Notes: generated by a model not told the origin, from the sequence alone. Shown: positions 1-6,357, numbered from the stretch's first letter. The stretch: 13,192 bases of DNA from CALMSM01 sp964534095 (GCA_964534095.1 CAZHPF010000018.1:1-13192), one strand, 5' to 3'. Made by a program: numbers and translations.

Positions 1-684
1 TTTGGCTAGCTCGTCAACAACTCGGCTAATCTCATCCTTCATATCAAACTCTTCTGCTACCTCACCAATAGCATTAATTAAGTCGGTATAGAAATCAGCG
101 TCACCGGTGAATCTTACCCAAAAGTCCGCACCAATGGCCAATGGAAAGTCTTTTTGAATTTTCTTTAAGTGTGCGCTCATTTGCCAAGACTCACCATAGA
201 TAAGGCAAAGCATAAAATCATCATCGTTGAGCTTTAGGTTATTTGTTCTTGCAAGTCGTTTTGCGCTTCGAAATTTTTCCATTATTGGTTCGACGTCGTC
301 AGCATTAATTACATTCGGCCCAGCTTTAAGTTGTGCATACTTCTTTCGGCCATCAATTTTGTCTGTAAATTCAAGATCCATACCCTGAGTCGTCGAGCCA
401 AGCACACCCTTGAATACTGTCGTAATAAAACTTTGGGTTTTTGTTCCAAAGCTAGTATTGATAGAAGTTCCCAATATGCGAGGATAAACAAGAACCTTTG
501 CCAGCGCTTTTGCGTCTAATTTACCCTCGAAAAAATACGCAAGATATGACCATGTGAAGGGGTTGATACTAAACTCTTTGACTTTGGCAAGTTTTGTTGT
601 GTTTCTGGCGTGCGAAACAGCTAGTTCATTGCGCCACCAATTTTTTGCTTTTTCTAAGATCTGCTCCTTGGTGGCTTCATCCAT
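1..684 (-). CDS. PmeII-family type II restriction endonuclease, C-terminus cut by window edge
   Basis: The reverse-strand frame is open from ATG at 684 to base 1, giving 228 residues with no stop. The N-terminal part (WWRNELAVSH, residues 16-25; INPFTWSYL, 40-48; YPRILGTSINTSFG, 67-80) matches my recollection of PmeII-type restriction enzymes. The likely PD-(D/E)xK nuclease core follows: GSTTQGMDLEF (residues 96-106, with D103 and E105), then KYAQLKAGPN (115-124), where K120 would be the catalytic lysine and Q118 replaces the usual acidic residue. RFTGDADFYTDLINAIGEVA (191-210) is also typical. The family is about 240-260 aa, so only a short tail is missing. An in-frame TAA lies 12 nt upstream of the ATG, and the -10 element at 691-696 supports this start. 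No methyltransferase is visible in the window; it could lie beyond base 1. The family call is from memory of sequence patterns. Confidence 0.8.
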   Translation of the reverse strand, partial: MDEATKEQILEKAKNWWRNELAVSHARNTTKLAKVKEFSINPFTWSYLAYFFEGKLDAKALAKVLVYPRILGTSINTSFGTKTQSFITTVFKGVLGSTTQGMDLEFTDKIDGRKKYAQLKAGPNVINADDVEPIMEKFRSAKRLARTNNLKLNDDDFMLCLIYGESWQMSAHLKKIQKDFPLAIGADFWVRFTGDADFYTDLINAIGEVAEEFDMKDEISRVVDELAK

Positions 685-690
685 GCGATA

Positions 691-696
691 AGTTTA
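691..696 (-). promoter_or_regulatory. Extended -10 of a leaderless promoter for the restriction enzyme gene
   Basis: On the reverse strand TAAACT is preceded by TGA (697-699), an extended -10 motif, and followed by exactly 6 nt and then ATG at 684. This places the transcription start at or next to the A of the ATG. There is no Shine-Dalgarno sequence, as expected for a leaderless mRNA. Confidence 0.5.
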
Positions 697-810
697 TCAC
701 TATTTTATTCTTGAGGCCCGCAGCCCATCATCTAAAGTAAAACCTTATATCTGCTCAAATGAGTTGCCAAGTATATCCACTAGGGAAAGCCACCCAGTTA
801 GAACTAAAAT

Positions 811-833
811 AATAGAGACGGAGTGTCTCTATT
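811..833. repeat. Perfect 9-bp inverted repeat between divergent genes
   Basis: AATAGAGAC (811-819) and GTCTCTATT (825-833) are perfect reverse complements around a 5-nt loop (GGAGT). The repeat lies 13 bp upstream of the -10 hexamer of the Nudix gene at 858, where a -35 element would be. T-rich sequence follows on both strands, so a weak bidirectional terminator is possible. However, no gene converges on this spot, and an operator seems at least as likely. Confidence 0.55.
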
Positions 834-845
834 TCCATTTTGGGG

Positions 846-851
846 TATTAT
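846..851 (+). promoter_or_regulatory. -10 hexamer of leaderless promoter for Nudix gene
   Basis: TATTAT is followed by exactly 6 nt and then ATG at 858. No Shine-Dalgarno precedes that ATG. The element favours ATG 858 over the in-frame TTG at 840, which would put the promoter inside the gene. Confidence 0.5.
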
Positions 852-857
852 CATACT

Positions 858-1451
858 ATGAAAAAAGTGATTCCCAATGACGCAGTGCTTATCCCCGACC
901 GAGCAGTTAAAAAATTCCAAGGAATAATCTATGACGTTTACCAATGGCAGCAAGAACTGTTTGATAAGAGTAAGGCGACTTTTGAAATGTTACGCCGGCC
1001 GGACACCGTCCAAGTTATTTGTATAGTCGAAGACAAGATTATTATCCTTAAAGATGAACAACCGCATAACGGCATGAGATTAAGCCTACCGGGTGGGAGA
1101 GTTGACAAAGAAGATAACGACATAATCTCTGCCGCAAAACGCGAGTGCTTAGAAGAAACAGGCTACGAGTTTAATAGCTGGCGACTTATTAAAGTGTGGC
1201 AACCTCATACAAAAATTGAATGGTTTATCCATCTTTATCTTGCTTGGGATGTTGGGAGTTCTTCGAGTACTAACCATGACGCAGGCGAAAAAATAATAGT
1301 TGAAAAAATGTTATTCGAAGATGTTAAGAAATTGGTTTTGGAAAAAGCAGGATATCTTGGGGAGGTAGAGGATGTATTTGGCAAGGTGTCTTCACTTGAA
1401 TCGTTACAAAGTTTACCAGAATTTAGTGGCAAGACCATAGGACAAGACTAG
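858..1451 (+). CDS. Nudix hydrolase (ADP-ribose pyrophosphatase-like)
   Basis: A 197-residue Nudix protein expected to hydrolyse a nucleoside diphosphate linked to another moiety. The N-terminal stretch (PDRAVKKFQGIIYDVYQWQQ, about 13-32) and RPDTVQVICIVEDKIIILKDEQP precede the fold core. The Nudix box starts at LPGGRVD and ends REC-LEE-TGY, so the metal-binding REUxEExG core is intact. The loop between the GG and this core is one residue longer than the textbook G-x5-E-x7-RE spacing, and N occupies the position of the first Glu. QPHTKIEWF after the box recalls a Nudix subfamily I associate with candidate-phylum genomes. The start is ATG 858, chosen because a -10 hexamer sits 6 nt upstream. 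The substrate cannot be told from sequence. The gene is monocistronic, with 67 nt to the next gene, which has its own promoter. Confidence 0.85.
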   Translation: MKKVIPNDAVLIPDRAVKKFQGIIYDVYQWQQELFDKSKATFEMLRRPDTVQVICIVEDKIIILKDEQPHNGMRLSLPGGRVDKEDNDIISAAKRECLEETGYEFNSWRLIKVWQPHTKIEWFIHLYLAWDVGSSSSTNHDAGEKIIVEKMLFEDVKKLVLEKAGYLGEVEDVFGKVSSLESLQSLPEFSGKTIGQD

Positions 1452-1506
1452 CTCTAACATCCACCACCACCAAAAACCATGGGATGCCTCCGCTTTTGTT
1501 TTAGAG

Positions 1507-1512
1507 TAGAAT
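1507..1512 (+). promoter_or_regulatory. -10 hexamer of leaderless promoter for FMN-barrel gene
   Basis: TAGAAT is followed by 6 nt and then ATG at 1519, the same spacing as at the neighbouring genes. No clear -35 or Shine-Dalgarno is seen. Confidence 0.45.
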
Positions 1513-1518
1513 AGATCC

Positions 1519-1932
1519 ATGACAAAAGATGACGTGTTGAAATTTATAAGCAAGCGGCAGTTCACAGTAATCGCCACCAAAGACGAACCATACCCAGAGT
1601 CAGCTTGCATTGAATTTGGGAACGATGGTTTTACATTGATTTTTGACACAAACAAAAACAGCCGTAAATTTAAAAACATCCAAAAATCGCCAGAAGTCTC
1701 CTTGGTGATTGGCTGGGAAGACGAGCAAACTGTCCAATACGAAGGTATCGCAACTCTTCTGCCAGAGGGCGAAGAATTAGAGCGACTCAAAAAAATATAC
1801 TTCGCCAAAAGCGCCGAAGCGCAAAAGTGGGAAGGCAAAAAAGATATGGTGTATTTCAAAGTCGAACCAAAATGGGTTCGTTATACTAACCTAAACTTCG
1901 ATCCGTGGGAAATTGTTGAATTAAATTTCTAG
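1519..1932 (+). CDS. Pyridoxamine 5'-phosphate oxidase-family (FMN-binding split barrel) protein
   Basis: This 137-residue protein has the pattern of the small FMN-binding split-barrel family. There is an N-terminal helix (MTKDDVLKFISKRQ), a strand with TVIATKDEPYPESACIEFG, then TLIFDTNKNSRKFKNIQKSPEVSLVIG, where NSRKxxNI-x-SPEVSLVIG is the most recognisable segment of PNPOx-like proteins. EGIATLLPEGEE follows. The C-terminal half has KKDMVYFKVEPKWVRYTNLN, with the common 'F.v.P.wvRY.d' ending. Members bind FMN, F420 or heme and often act as general-stress flavoproteins; true PNPO is longer and carries PLP-site residues not evident here. Function is therefore unspecified. It is flanked by genes with their own -10 elements, so it is probably transcribed alone. 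Confidence 0.8.
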   Translation: MTKDDVLKFISKRQFTVIATKDEPYPESACIEFGNDGFTLIFDTNKNSRKFKNIQKSPEVSLVIGWEDEQTVQYEGIATLLPEGEELERLKKIYFAKSAEAQKWEGKKDMVYFKVEPKWVRYTNLNFDPWEIVELNF

Positions 1933-1984
1933 CTTCTTTTGCTGCAAAAAGCCCAAAAAGTATTCGCGCTACTAGATTTACTTA

Positions 1985-1990
1985 TATACT
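1985..1990 (+). promoter_or_regulatory. -10 hexamer of leaderless promoter for kinase gene
   Basis: TATACT is followed by 6 nt and ATG 1997. AAAG immediately before the ATG is not a Shine-Dalgarno at useful spacing. Composition upstream is AT-rich and no -35 consensus is evident. Confidence 0.5.
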
Positions 1991-1996
1991 TAAAAG

Positions 1997-2863
1997 ATGC
2001 GAGTCTTAGGCCAAGGTCATCATGGTGTGGTTATAGCTGGGAAGCCGGGGACTGTGGAGAAGTTTTATAATACAACAGTAGAGTGGGAAAAAGAAAAAGC
2101 CAAGCTCACATTTTTAGCCCACCTACAAAAATCGGGATTTACTGTTAACTATATAATTCCAGAGTTAATCAACTCGGCTACGGGTACATGGAAAATTAAC
2201 GGTAGATCCTATAATTTCTGTAATGTCATGCAGCACATATCGGGCACTCCGGCTGGTGACGGCGTAAACCAGCAGAACCTCGAGTCCTTTGGTAGAGCAT
2301 TGGGAATTTTGTTGGCTGAGATGCACCAACAAACAAAAGCCTTTACGCTACAGTATAAAAAAGATACTGGGGCAGAAGATATGTTATTGCATCATATAGT
2401 AGATGAGAACGCTGGAAAAATTAAAAAGATAGAGACCGAAGAAAATGACCGGCAAGTACGTCAGTGGGTAGACGAAGCTGCGGACTATCTACAGAAGGAG
2501 TTACCTCAACGTACCGCCGAGATGACCTTGAGCCATCAGGATTTAAATCTCTGGAATATCTTAATTGATGGCAAAGGTTCTGTGAACGGATTAGTAGATT
2601 GGGGAGACTTTGGCATCACTCATCCCTCGCTGAGTTTGTACCAACTGGCTACAAATCCTACGCTTTGGGCGCATATCAAAAAGCACTATCAGGCGGCTGG
2701 CGGTGTTATTTTGGAAGATATCATATACGCAGCATCAACTATTCATCTAGCGTGGGCACCCCTGATTTGCAAGGAGCTCGGGCAGGCGTTAGATGAACAC
2801 GAAACCAGAACACGGCTTAATGAAGTATACACATTGTTCACAGCTACAAGAAATAGCATATAA
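1997..2863 (+). CDS. Aminoglycoside phosphotransferase (APH)-fold kinase
   Basis: A 288-residue small-molecule kinase of the APH/choline-kinase fold. A glycine-rich nucleotide loop, LGQGHHGVVI, sits at residues 4-13, with K22 in VEKFY as the likely ATP-binding lysine. The catalytic loop is LSHQDLNLWNIL (178-189), in which D182 is the predicted base and N187 a metal ligand. The second metal-binding Asp is D201 in LVDWGDFGITHP. All expected active-site residues are present, so the enzyme should be active. The family includes antibiotic kinases as well as sugar, homoserine and choline kinases. Nothing here identifies the substrate, so a resistance role should not be assumed. Its stop lies 34 bp from the convergent TrmB gene end, with no obvious terminator between them. 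Confidence 0.82.
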   Translation: MRVLGQGHHGVVIAGKPGTVEKFYNTTVEWEKEKAKLTFLAHLQKSGFTVNYIIPELINSATGTWKINGRSYNFCNVMQHISGTPAGDGVNQQNLESFGRALGILLAEMHQQTKAFTLQYKKDTGAEDMLLHHIVDENAGKIKKIETEENDRQVRQWVDEAADYLQKELPQRTAEMTLSHQDLNLWNILIDGKGSVNGLVDWGDFGITHPSLSLYQLATNPTLWAHIKKHYQAAGGVILEDIIYAASTIHLAWAPLICKELGQALDEHETRTRLNEVYTLFTATRNSI

Positions 2864-2897
2864 CTTTCCTAGGGCTGAATTTATAACTTTGTCGTTA

Positions 2898-3668
2898 CTA
2901 GTTAATAGTCTCTGCATTAGTCCAAACGTGCTCCAGCAGCATCCGCAGCAATTTCGTACTCTGCTCACTTTTGATAGCATGGGCGGTTTTTTGCTCATAA
3001 GAATCAACGATAAGCGTAGTGTCATCATATAAAATGACCAGCGACTGAAACATTCCCCTGAATTGCTCCGGTAGCCGGCGAGGGTTTCTATAGAATATGT
3101 CTTCCGCGGTGGGTATCTTGGGGTTATCGATGGGTTCCCACAAGGTCTTGACGGTGATACCGCGCCGCTTGCGCTCCTCCAAATAGTATTGTTGGTATGC
3201 TTTGGGCATATGCCGCAAAAAGTTATCACGAGCCGCCACTACAACCCATTTTTTGGATGTAGAGCGCATGGCGTGTTCTATTGCTTGTTTAACTCCATAA
3301 ATTCCTTCATATCGTGCAATGTGTGTGTCTGCAGCTGGAGGCGTTGACGAAAGAGCTTCAAAGACCGGCTGTAATGTGGTTAGTTCGTGTAGCCGGCGCT
3401 GTTTGTCCTGTATGACGGTTTCTATTTCGTTGCGCAGCACTGAGGTATCTGTCGTCTCATATGTTTTGACATTATTTTGTAGGTTCTCGCTGATAAGCCC
3501 TTTGGACTTCAGCTCTGCGAGCGAGTAGTACAGCGTGGTTCGGACTAGGCCAGTATCACGTTGTACATCGGCTGTTTTGGCGTGCGGGTGTTTGAGTACC
3601 GCCAGGTATACAGTGAGTTCGGTTTTATTGAGGCCGTAACTGTGCAACCACTGGATTAGTTCTTTCAT
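2898..3668 (-). CDS. TrmB-family transcriptional regulator
   Basis: A 256-residue regulator. The N-terminal winged helix-turn-helix (about residues 1-75) shows the TrmB pattern: YGLNKTELTVYLAVLKHPHAKTADVQ, a recognition helix around RDTGLVRTTLYYSLAELKSKGL, and a wing with NNVKTYETTD. A charged helix follows (NEIETVIQDKQRRLHELTTL). The C-terminal part (about 115-250) contains YEGIYGVKQAIEHAM and later LVILYDDTTLIVDSYE, typical of the effector/PLD-like part of TrmB proteins. In Archaea, TrmB proteins are sugar-responsive; bacterial candidate-phylum members are mostly uncharacterised. It is divergent from the ferritin-like/coaB/coaC operon with a palindrome between them, so it is the natural candidate regulator of that operon and of itself. 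The start is ATG 3668, set by a perfect TATAAT 7 nt upstream. Confidence 0.85.
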   Translation of the reverse strand: MKELIQWLHSYGLNKTELTVYLAVLKHPHAKTADVQRDTGLVRTTLYYSLAELKSKGLISENLQNNVKTYETTDTSVLRNEIETVIQDKQRRLHELTTLQPVFEALSSTPPAADTHIARYEGIYGVKQAIEHAMRSTSKKWVVVAARDNFLRHMPKAYQQYYLEERKRRGITVKTLWEPIDNPKIPTAEDIFYRNPRRLPEQFRGMFQSLVILYDDTTLIVDSYEQKTAHAIKSEQSTKLLRMLLEHVWTNAETIN

Positions 3669-3675
3669 ATGATGA

Positions 3676-3684
3676 ATTATATCA
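3676..3684 (-). promoter_or_regulatory. Extended -10 (TGaTATAAT) of leaderless promoter for the TrmB gene
   Basis: On the reverse strand a consensus TATAAT (3676-3681) is preceded by TGA (3682-3684) and followed by 7 nt and then ATG 3668. The predicted transcript begins at the start codon. The palindrome at 3688-3707 is only 3 bp upstream of this element. Confidence 0.6.
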
Positions 3685-3687
3685 TAC

Positions 3688-3707
3688 GTCTACAAAATAT
3701 AGTAGAC
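3688..3707. promoter_or_regulatory. Palindrome, candidate TrmB operator in the divergent promoter region
   Basis: GTCTAC (3688-3693) and GTAGAC (3702-3707) are perfect inverted 6-mers around an AT-rich 8-nt spacer. The repeat sits between the TrmB gene and the operon at 3769. TATAGT at 3698-3703, inside the repeat, is the best -10 candidate for the rightward operon, so a bound regulator could block both directions. The binding protein is inferred from position only. Confidence 0.45.
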
Positions 3708-3757
3708 ACTATAAGAAAATCCTAATACTGAGAACACAATGAAGATACAAACTAACA

Positions 3758-3764
3758 AAGGAGG
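3758..3764 (+). promoter_or_regulatory. Strong Shine-Dalgarno that fixes the start at 3769
   Basis: AAGGAGG is followed by a 4-nt spacer and ATG 3769. This selects ATG 3769 over the in-frame ATG at 3739, which has no ribosome binding site. Confidence 0.8.
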
Positions 3765-3768
3765 CAAT

Positions 3769-4332
3769 ATGCCAACTCTAGAACAAGCACCACAAGTAAC
3801 AAGTGAGCAATGGTGGGACGTGACACGACATGATGATGGGCAGCTCGTAGATTGGTTACAAAAACAGTACCACGGCGAGGTCACGGCTGCTGACAGAATT
3901 CGTGCGTTTGCCGAGGCTTATGCAGAACCAGGTAGTCACGCGGCACGGCTTCTTGACATAATCGCAGGGCAAGAGACAGATCATGCTAACTGGGTAGGTG
4001 ATTTGCTAGTAATTCGCGGCATAGAACCAGTAGTACTGGATAAGGAGGAGCGCTACTGGGAAGAAACACTCCCAAAAATTGGTGACTTTGCCACTGGCGC
4101 CGCTGTTGCAGCGCACGCAGAGCACATGCGGCTTGAACGCATACGTGTCATTGCTGACCATCCTGAAACGGACACAGATATACAACGGGTGTTTGATCGC
4201 ATCTTACCCCAAGAAGTGTTCCACGAGCGCGCGTTTGCCTCATTGGCTGGCGATGAAGCGATGGCCGCCACATTGGCAGCGCACAACCAAGGCAGACAGA
4301 CTATCGGTCTGTTTCCTGAGGGGACAGTTTAG
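3769..4332 (+). CDS. Ferritin-like (diiron-type four-helix) protein
   Basis: A 187-residue, helix-rich protein with two ExxH motifs, E69-T-D-H72 (AGQETDHANW) and E149-V-F-H152 (LPQEVFHERAF). Further acidic residues lie on the intervening helices (E49, E118, E123). This spacing of Glu and ExxH on four helices is the signature of ferritin-like/rubrerythrin-like diiron carboxylate proteins. No rubredoxin domain or signal peptide is present. I do not recognise a named family. Possible roles are a diiron oxygenase/peroxidase or an iron-binding protein. It is the first gene of a three-gene operon: its TAG stop abuts the ATG of coaB with no gap, implying translational coupling and a linked function. 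Neighbouring coaB and coaC suggest work on pantetheine/CoA-type thiols or their redox protection, which is inference. Confidence 0.7.
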   Translation: MPTLEQAPQVTSEQWWDVTRHDDGQLVDWLQKQYHGEVTAADRIRAFAEAYAEPGSHAARLLDIIAGQETDHANWVGDLLVIRGIEPVVLDKEERYWEETLPKIGDFATGAAVAAHAEHMRLERIRVIADHPETDTDIQRVFDRILPQEVFHERAFASLAGDEAMAATLAAHNQGRQTIGLFPEGTV

Positions 4333-5004
4333 ATGTCAGCAGGCGCACGAGGGGAAGGTTGTCCGGACGTACTTATTACGTCCGGGCCTACGTATGAACA
4401 ACTTGATGACATGCGGATCATCACTAACCTAGCCACGGGTACATTAGGAGCAGCATTGGCACGCCAGTATGCAAGCTTAGGGCATCACGTGGCGCTGTTT
4501 GAGTCAGCGCTCGTAAGGGGGGTGCATGAGATCCCGGAAGGTGTGGCCGTGCAGCATTTTACAACCCCTGAAGATTTAGAGGAGCAGATGCACGCGGTTA
4601 GAAGCCCAGGGCTTGTCCTGCATGCGGCGGCAGTAGGTGATTTCTATGCTGAACCGGTCGAGGGAAAGATTTCGTCCGACGAAGCCCTAGTGATTCCTCC
4701 GCTTCCACCACGGCCTAAGATATTGCCAACACTTCGGGGTGTTTATGGCACAGAGACAAAAATCGTGGGGTTCAAGTTGCTTAGTGGGGTCACACGGAAA
4801 GTACTGGTAGATACTGCTGCAGGGCAAATTCGTACGGCTGGCACGGATTTGTGTATTGCAAATGATTTAAAGGAAAGACGAGAGGAAAGAACCCTGTATA
4901 TTGTTGATAAAGATCGCAACAATCAGAGGATCCACGGAACCTCAGATCAGGTCGCCCAGCAGATAGCAGCACGTATTACCATACCGGAGCCAACGTATGT
5001 CTGA
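4333..5004 (+). CDS. coaB: Phosphopantothenate-cysteine ligase, stand-alone CoaB (Streptococcus-like type)
   Basis: CoaB joins 4'-phosphopantothenate to cysteine using a nucleotide triphosphate. The protein has the N-terminal dinucleotide-fold motif VLITSGPT (13-20), followed by RIITNLATGTLGAALA (28-43), the segment that lines the nucleotide site. HAAAVGDFY (97-105), KISS (112-115), PPRPKIL (125-131) and VGFKLLSGVT (145-154) come next, then ANDL (176-179). The KISS/PKIL/GFKLL version matches the monofunctional CoaB of streptococci and also resembles the eukaryotic enzyme, not the CoaB half of the usual fused CoaBC. Length (223 aa) fits a stand-alone enzyme. It starts directly at the stop of the ferritin-like gene and overlaps coaC by 8 nt (ATGTCTGA), so the pair is coupled and in the order B then C. 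Whether it serves CoA synthesis or a related pathway depends on coaA/coaD/coaE elsewhere. Confidence 0.85.
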   Translation: MSAGARGEGCPDVLITSGPTYEQLDDMRIITNLATGTLGAALARQYASLGHHVALFESALVRGVHEIPEGVAVQHFTTPEDLEEQMHAVRSPGLVLHAAAVGDFYAEPVEGKISSDEALVIPPLPPRPKILPTLRGVYGTETKIVGFKLLSGVTRKVLVDTAAGQIRTAGTDLCIANDLKERREERTLYIVDKDRNNQRIHGTSDQVAQQIAARITIPEPTYV

Positions 5005-5584
5005 GACAACACCACATCTGCTTTTGGGGGTTTCGGGGTCGATAGCCGCGTATCGGGCGCTAGATCTTGTCACGGAGCTTCGACGAACCGGCTTTGAAGT
5101 GCGAACAATACTCAGTCCAGGGGCAAGTGCGTTCGTAACCAAGGAAGCGCTCACTGTCATGAGTCAAGGGTCGGTCTATACTGATGCGGATCGTTTGACT
5201 GATACATGGCGGCCTACACATGTTGCGCTGAGCGATTGGGCGCATATGGCCGTGGTCGCGCCGGCGAGCGCTGCCGCTATACACCGGCTTGCTACCGGCA
5301 ACACAACGGGATTGCTAGCCGAAACATTTACCGCGCTTGATACAAATATTCCCAGGTTCTTCGCGCCGGCAATGAACGGACGGATGCTTCATAATCCCGC
5401 CGTAAGCAGGAATATTGATCAGCTGCAAGCTGACGGTTATACGAAAATTGATGCACGCCCCGGCGAGCTTGCCTGCGGGTATGTGGGTGATGGCAAAATG
5501 GCGCTTGTCCAGGATATCTGCGAAGTCCTAGGTGCAGCCAGGGATGTGATGCCCCGCGTTTGGCCGTGCCAAGAGGATGGCTGA
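4997..5584 (+). CDS. coaC: Phosphopantothenoylcysteine decarboxylase, stand-alone CoaC (HFCD flavoprotein)
   Basis: CoaC is an FMN enzyme that decarboxylates phosphopantothenoylcysteine to phosphopantetheine. Visible motifs are GVSGSIAAYRAL (11-22, flavin site), THVALSDWA (74-82) with the probable catalytic H75, VAPASAAAI (87-95; the PASANT motif with Ala in place of Asn), FAPAMNGRMLHNP (122-134) and GELACGYVGDGKMA (156-169) with the active-site cysteine C160. These are the hallmarks of homo-oligomeric flavin-containing Cys decarboxylases, which also include EpiD/MrsD peptide decarboxylases. The adjacent coaB makes the CoA-type function much more likely. The 195-aa length fits a single-domain enzyme. 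Translation starts within the end of coaB (8-nt overlap). The C-terminal tail (VMPRVWPCQEDG) looks non-conserved. Base composition is notably GC-rich compared with the left part of the window. Confidence 0.85.
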   Translation: MSETTPHLLLGVSGSIAAYRALDLVTELRRTGFEVRTILSPGASAFVTKEALTVMSQGSVYTDADRLTDTWRPTHVALSDWAHMAVVAPASAAAIHRLATGNTTGLLAETFTALDTNIPRFFAPAMNGRMLHNPAVSRNIDQLQADGYTKIDARPGELACGYVGDGKMALVQDICEVLGAARDVMPRVWPCQEDG

Positions 5585-5696
5585 ATTGCACGCCTGCCGC
5601 CTACGAAATACTCAAGCAGCTACCTCTCATGCTGCCAAAAAAATAGTTCCAGCCAGAAACGATTCACAAAAGTTACTTGCTCAGATTACATTTTTA

Positions 5697-5705
5697 TGGT
5701 ATGCT
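5697..5705 (+). promoter_or_regulatory. Extended -10 (TGgTATGCT) of leaderless promoter for second Nudix gene
   Basis: TGG (5697-5699) plus TATGCT (5700-5705), followed by 7 nt and ATG 5713. This supports ATG 5713 over the in-frame TTG 5677 and ATG 5701, since ATG 5701 lies inside the -10. Confidence 0.55.
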
Positions 5706-5712
5706 TTATTTT

Positions 5713-6357
5713 ATGAGTAGTCTGGGCGGAGAAGTCCAATACGACGGTGCTTTCTTCAGAGTTGAGCATGTTCCGATAGAGGGCAGGGAAGCACCTTACG
5801 AATTTGTGCATCGCATTGGGGCTGTCACCATCTTGCCCATTTTAGGTGACACCGTAAGTGAAGCTAGCGTGCTCATGATTCGCAATCAGCGCACCCACTA
5901 TGGCACTTTTCATGAACTACCGGGCGGTAACATTGATGGTGGCCATGATACCCCAGAAAACCCATTCCGGACTGGGCACAGGGAACTGGCGGAAGAAACC
6001 GGCTATGTTCCTGCTGACAGGTCGGAGCTTGAGTTATTTTTAATGCGCGATGTCAGCCGCAGTATTTTATATCCGCGTTACTTCGGGGTCGCCAGAGGCG
6101 TAACCTACGTTGGCAGTGAAGCAGCCAGCCCTAGCGAGGTCATCACGGCAGAACCAGTAGCCCTGGAGGAATATCTGTCTAGCCTCTTGAAGCTAGAAAG
6201 AGGAGAGGCCTTTCCTGAAGTCACCTTAGCATTCGCCAAAGCCGCTATGGCTTACGGGCAAGACGTCCTGGCAAAATGGCTCGTCACTGGTTCCGTTCCT
6301 GAGGACGTAGCCACCAGCTTTAGCCCGTGGCTGTATCCTGTTTCTGACAAAGCATAA
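5713..6357 (+). CDS. Nudix hydrolase (ADP-ribose pyrophosphatase-like)
   Basis: A 214-residue protein with a beta-rich N-terminal part (VQYDGAFFRVEHV) like ADP-ribose pyrophosphatases, followed by a Nudix box that begins LPGGNIDGGHD and ends GHRELAEETGYVP. The catalytic REUxEExG element is complete and E-x7-R spacing is kept, but the loop after GG carries about four extra residues compared with the canonical box. Downstream SRSILYPRYFGVARGVTYVG would form the substrate side. The C-terminal half after about residue 150 is helical and may be a dimer or substrate lid; I do not recognise it as a separate domain. It is preceded by 128 nt of gene-free sequence after coaC and has its own promoter. 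The substrate is unknown. Confidence 0.85.
   Translation: MSSLGGEVQYDGAFFRVEHVPIEGREAPYEFVHRIGAVTILPILGDTVSEASVLMIRNQRTHYGTFHELPGGNIDGGHDTPENPFRTGHRELAEETGYVPADRSELELFLMRDVSRSILYPRYFGVARGVTYVGSEAASPSEVITAEPVALEEYLSSLLKLERGEAFPEVTLAFAKAAMAYGQDVLAKWLVTGSVPEDVATSFSPWLYPVSDKA

Noticed and set aside
840..857. TTG start for the first Nudix protein, adding six residues
   Set aside because: The added residues are translated from the -10 element; ATG 858 fits the promoter and the family.
1454..1475. CAC/CCA-rich stretch as a repeat or CRISPR-like element
   Set aside because: Only a few trinucleotide units; no spaced repeats, and no CRISPR array or transposon ends were found anywhere in the window.
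2859..2890. 9-bp direct repeat TATAACTTT at 2859-2867 and 2882-2890 between the convergent kinase and TrmB genes
   Set aside because: Short, AT-rich and overlapping a stop codon; compatible with chance and with no associated element.
3739..3768. ATG 3739 as start of the ferritin-like gene
   Set aside because: Its added residues read through the strong Shine-Dalgarno that serves ATG 3769, and it has no ribosome site or TANNNT at leaderless spacing.
4997..5584. CoaC as an EpiD-type lantibiotic decarboxylase in a peptide-maturation cluster
   Set aside because: No precursor peptide or lanthionine synthetase is visible, and the overlapping coaB fits the CoA-type reaction better.
5615..5647. GCAGC...GCTGC stem followed by an A-run after coaC, as a terminator
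   Set aside because: On the + strand the stem is followed by A residues, not T. On the minus strand no gene ends there.
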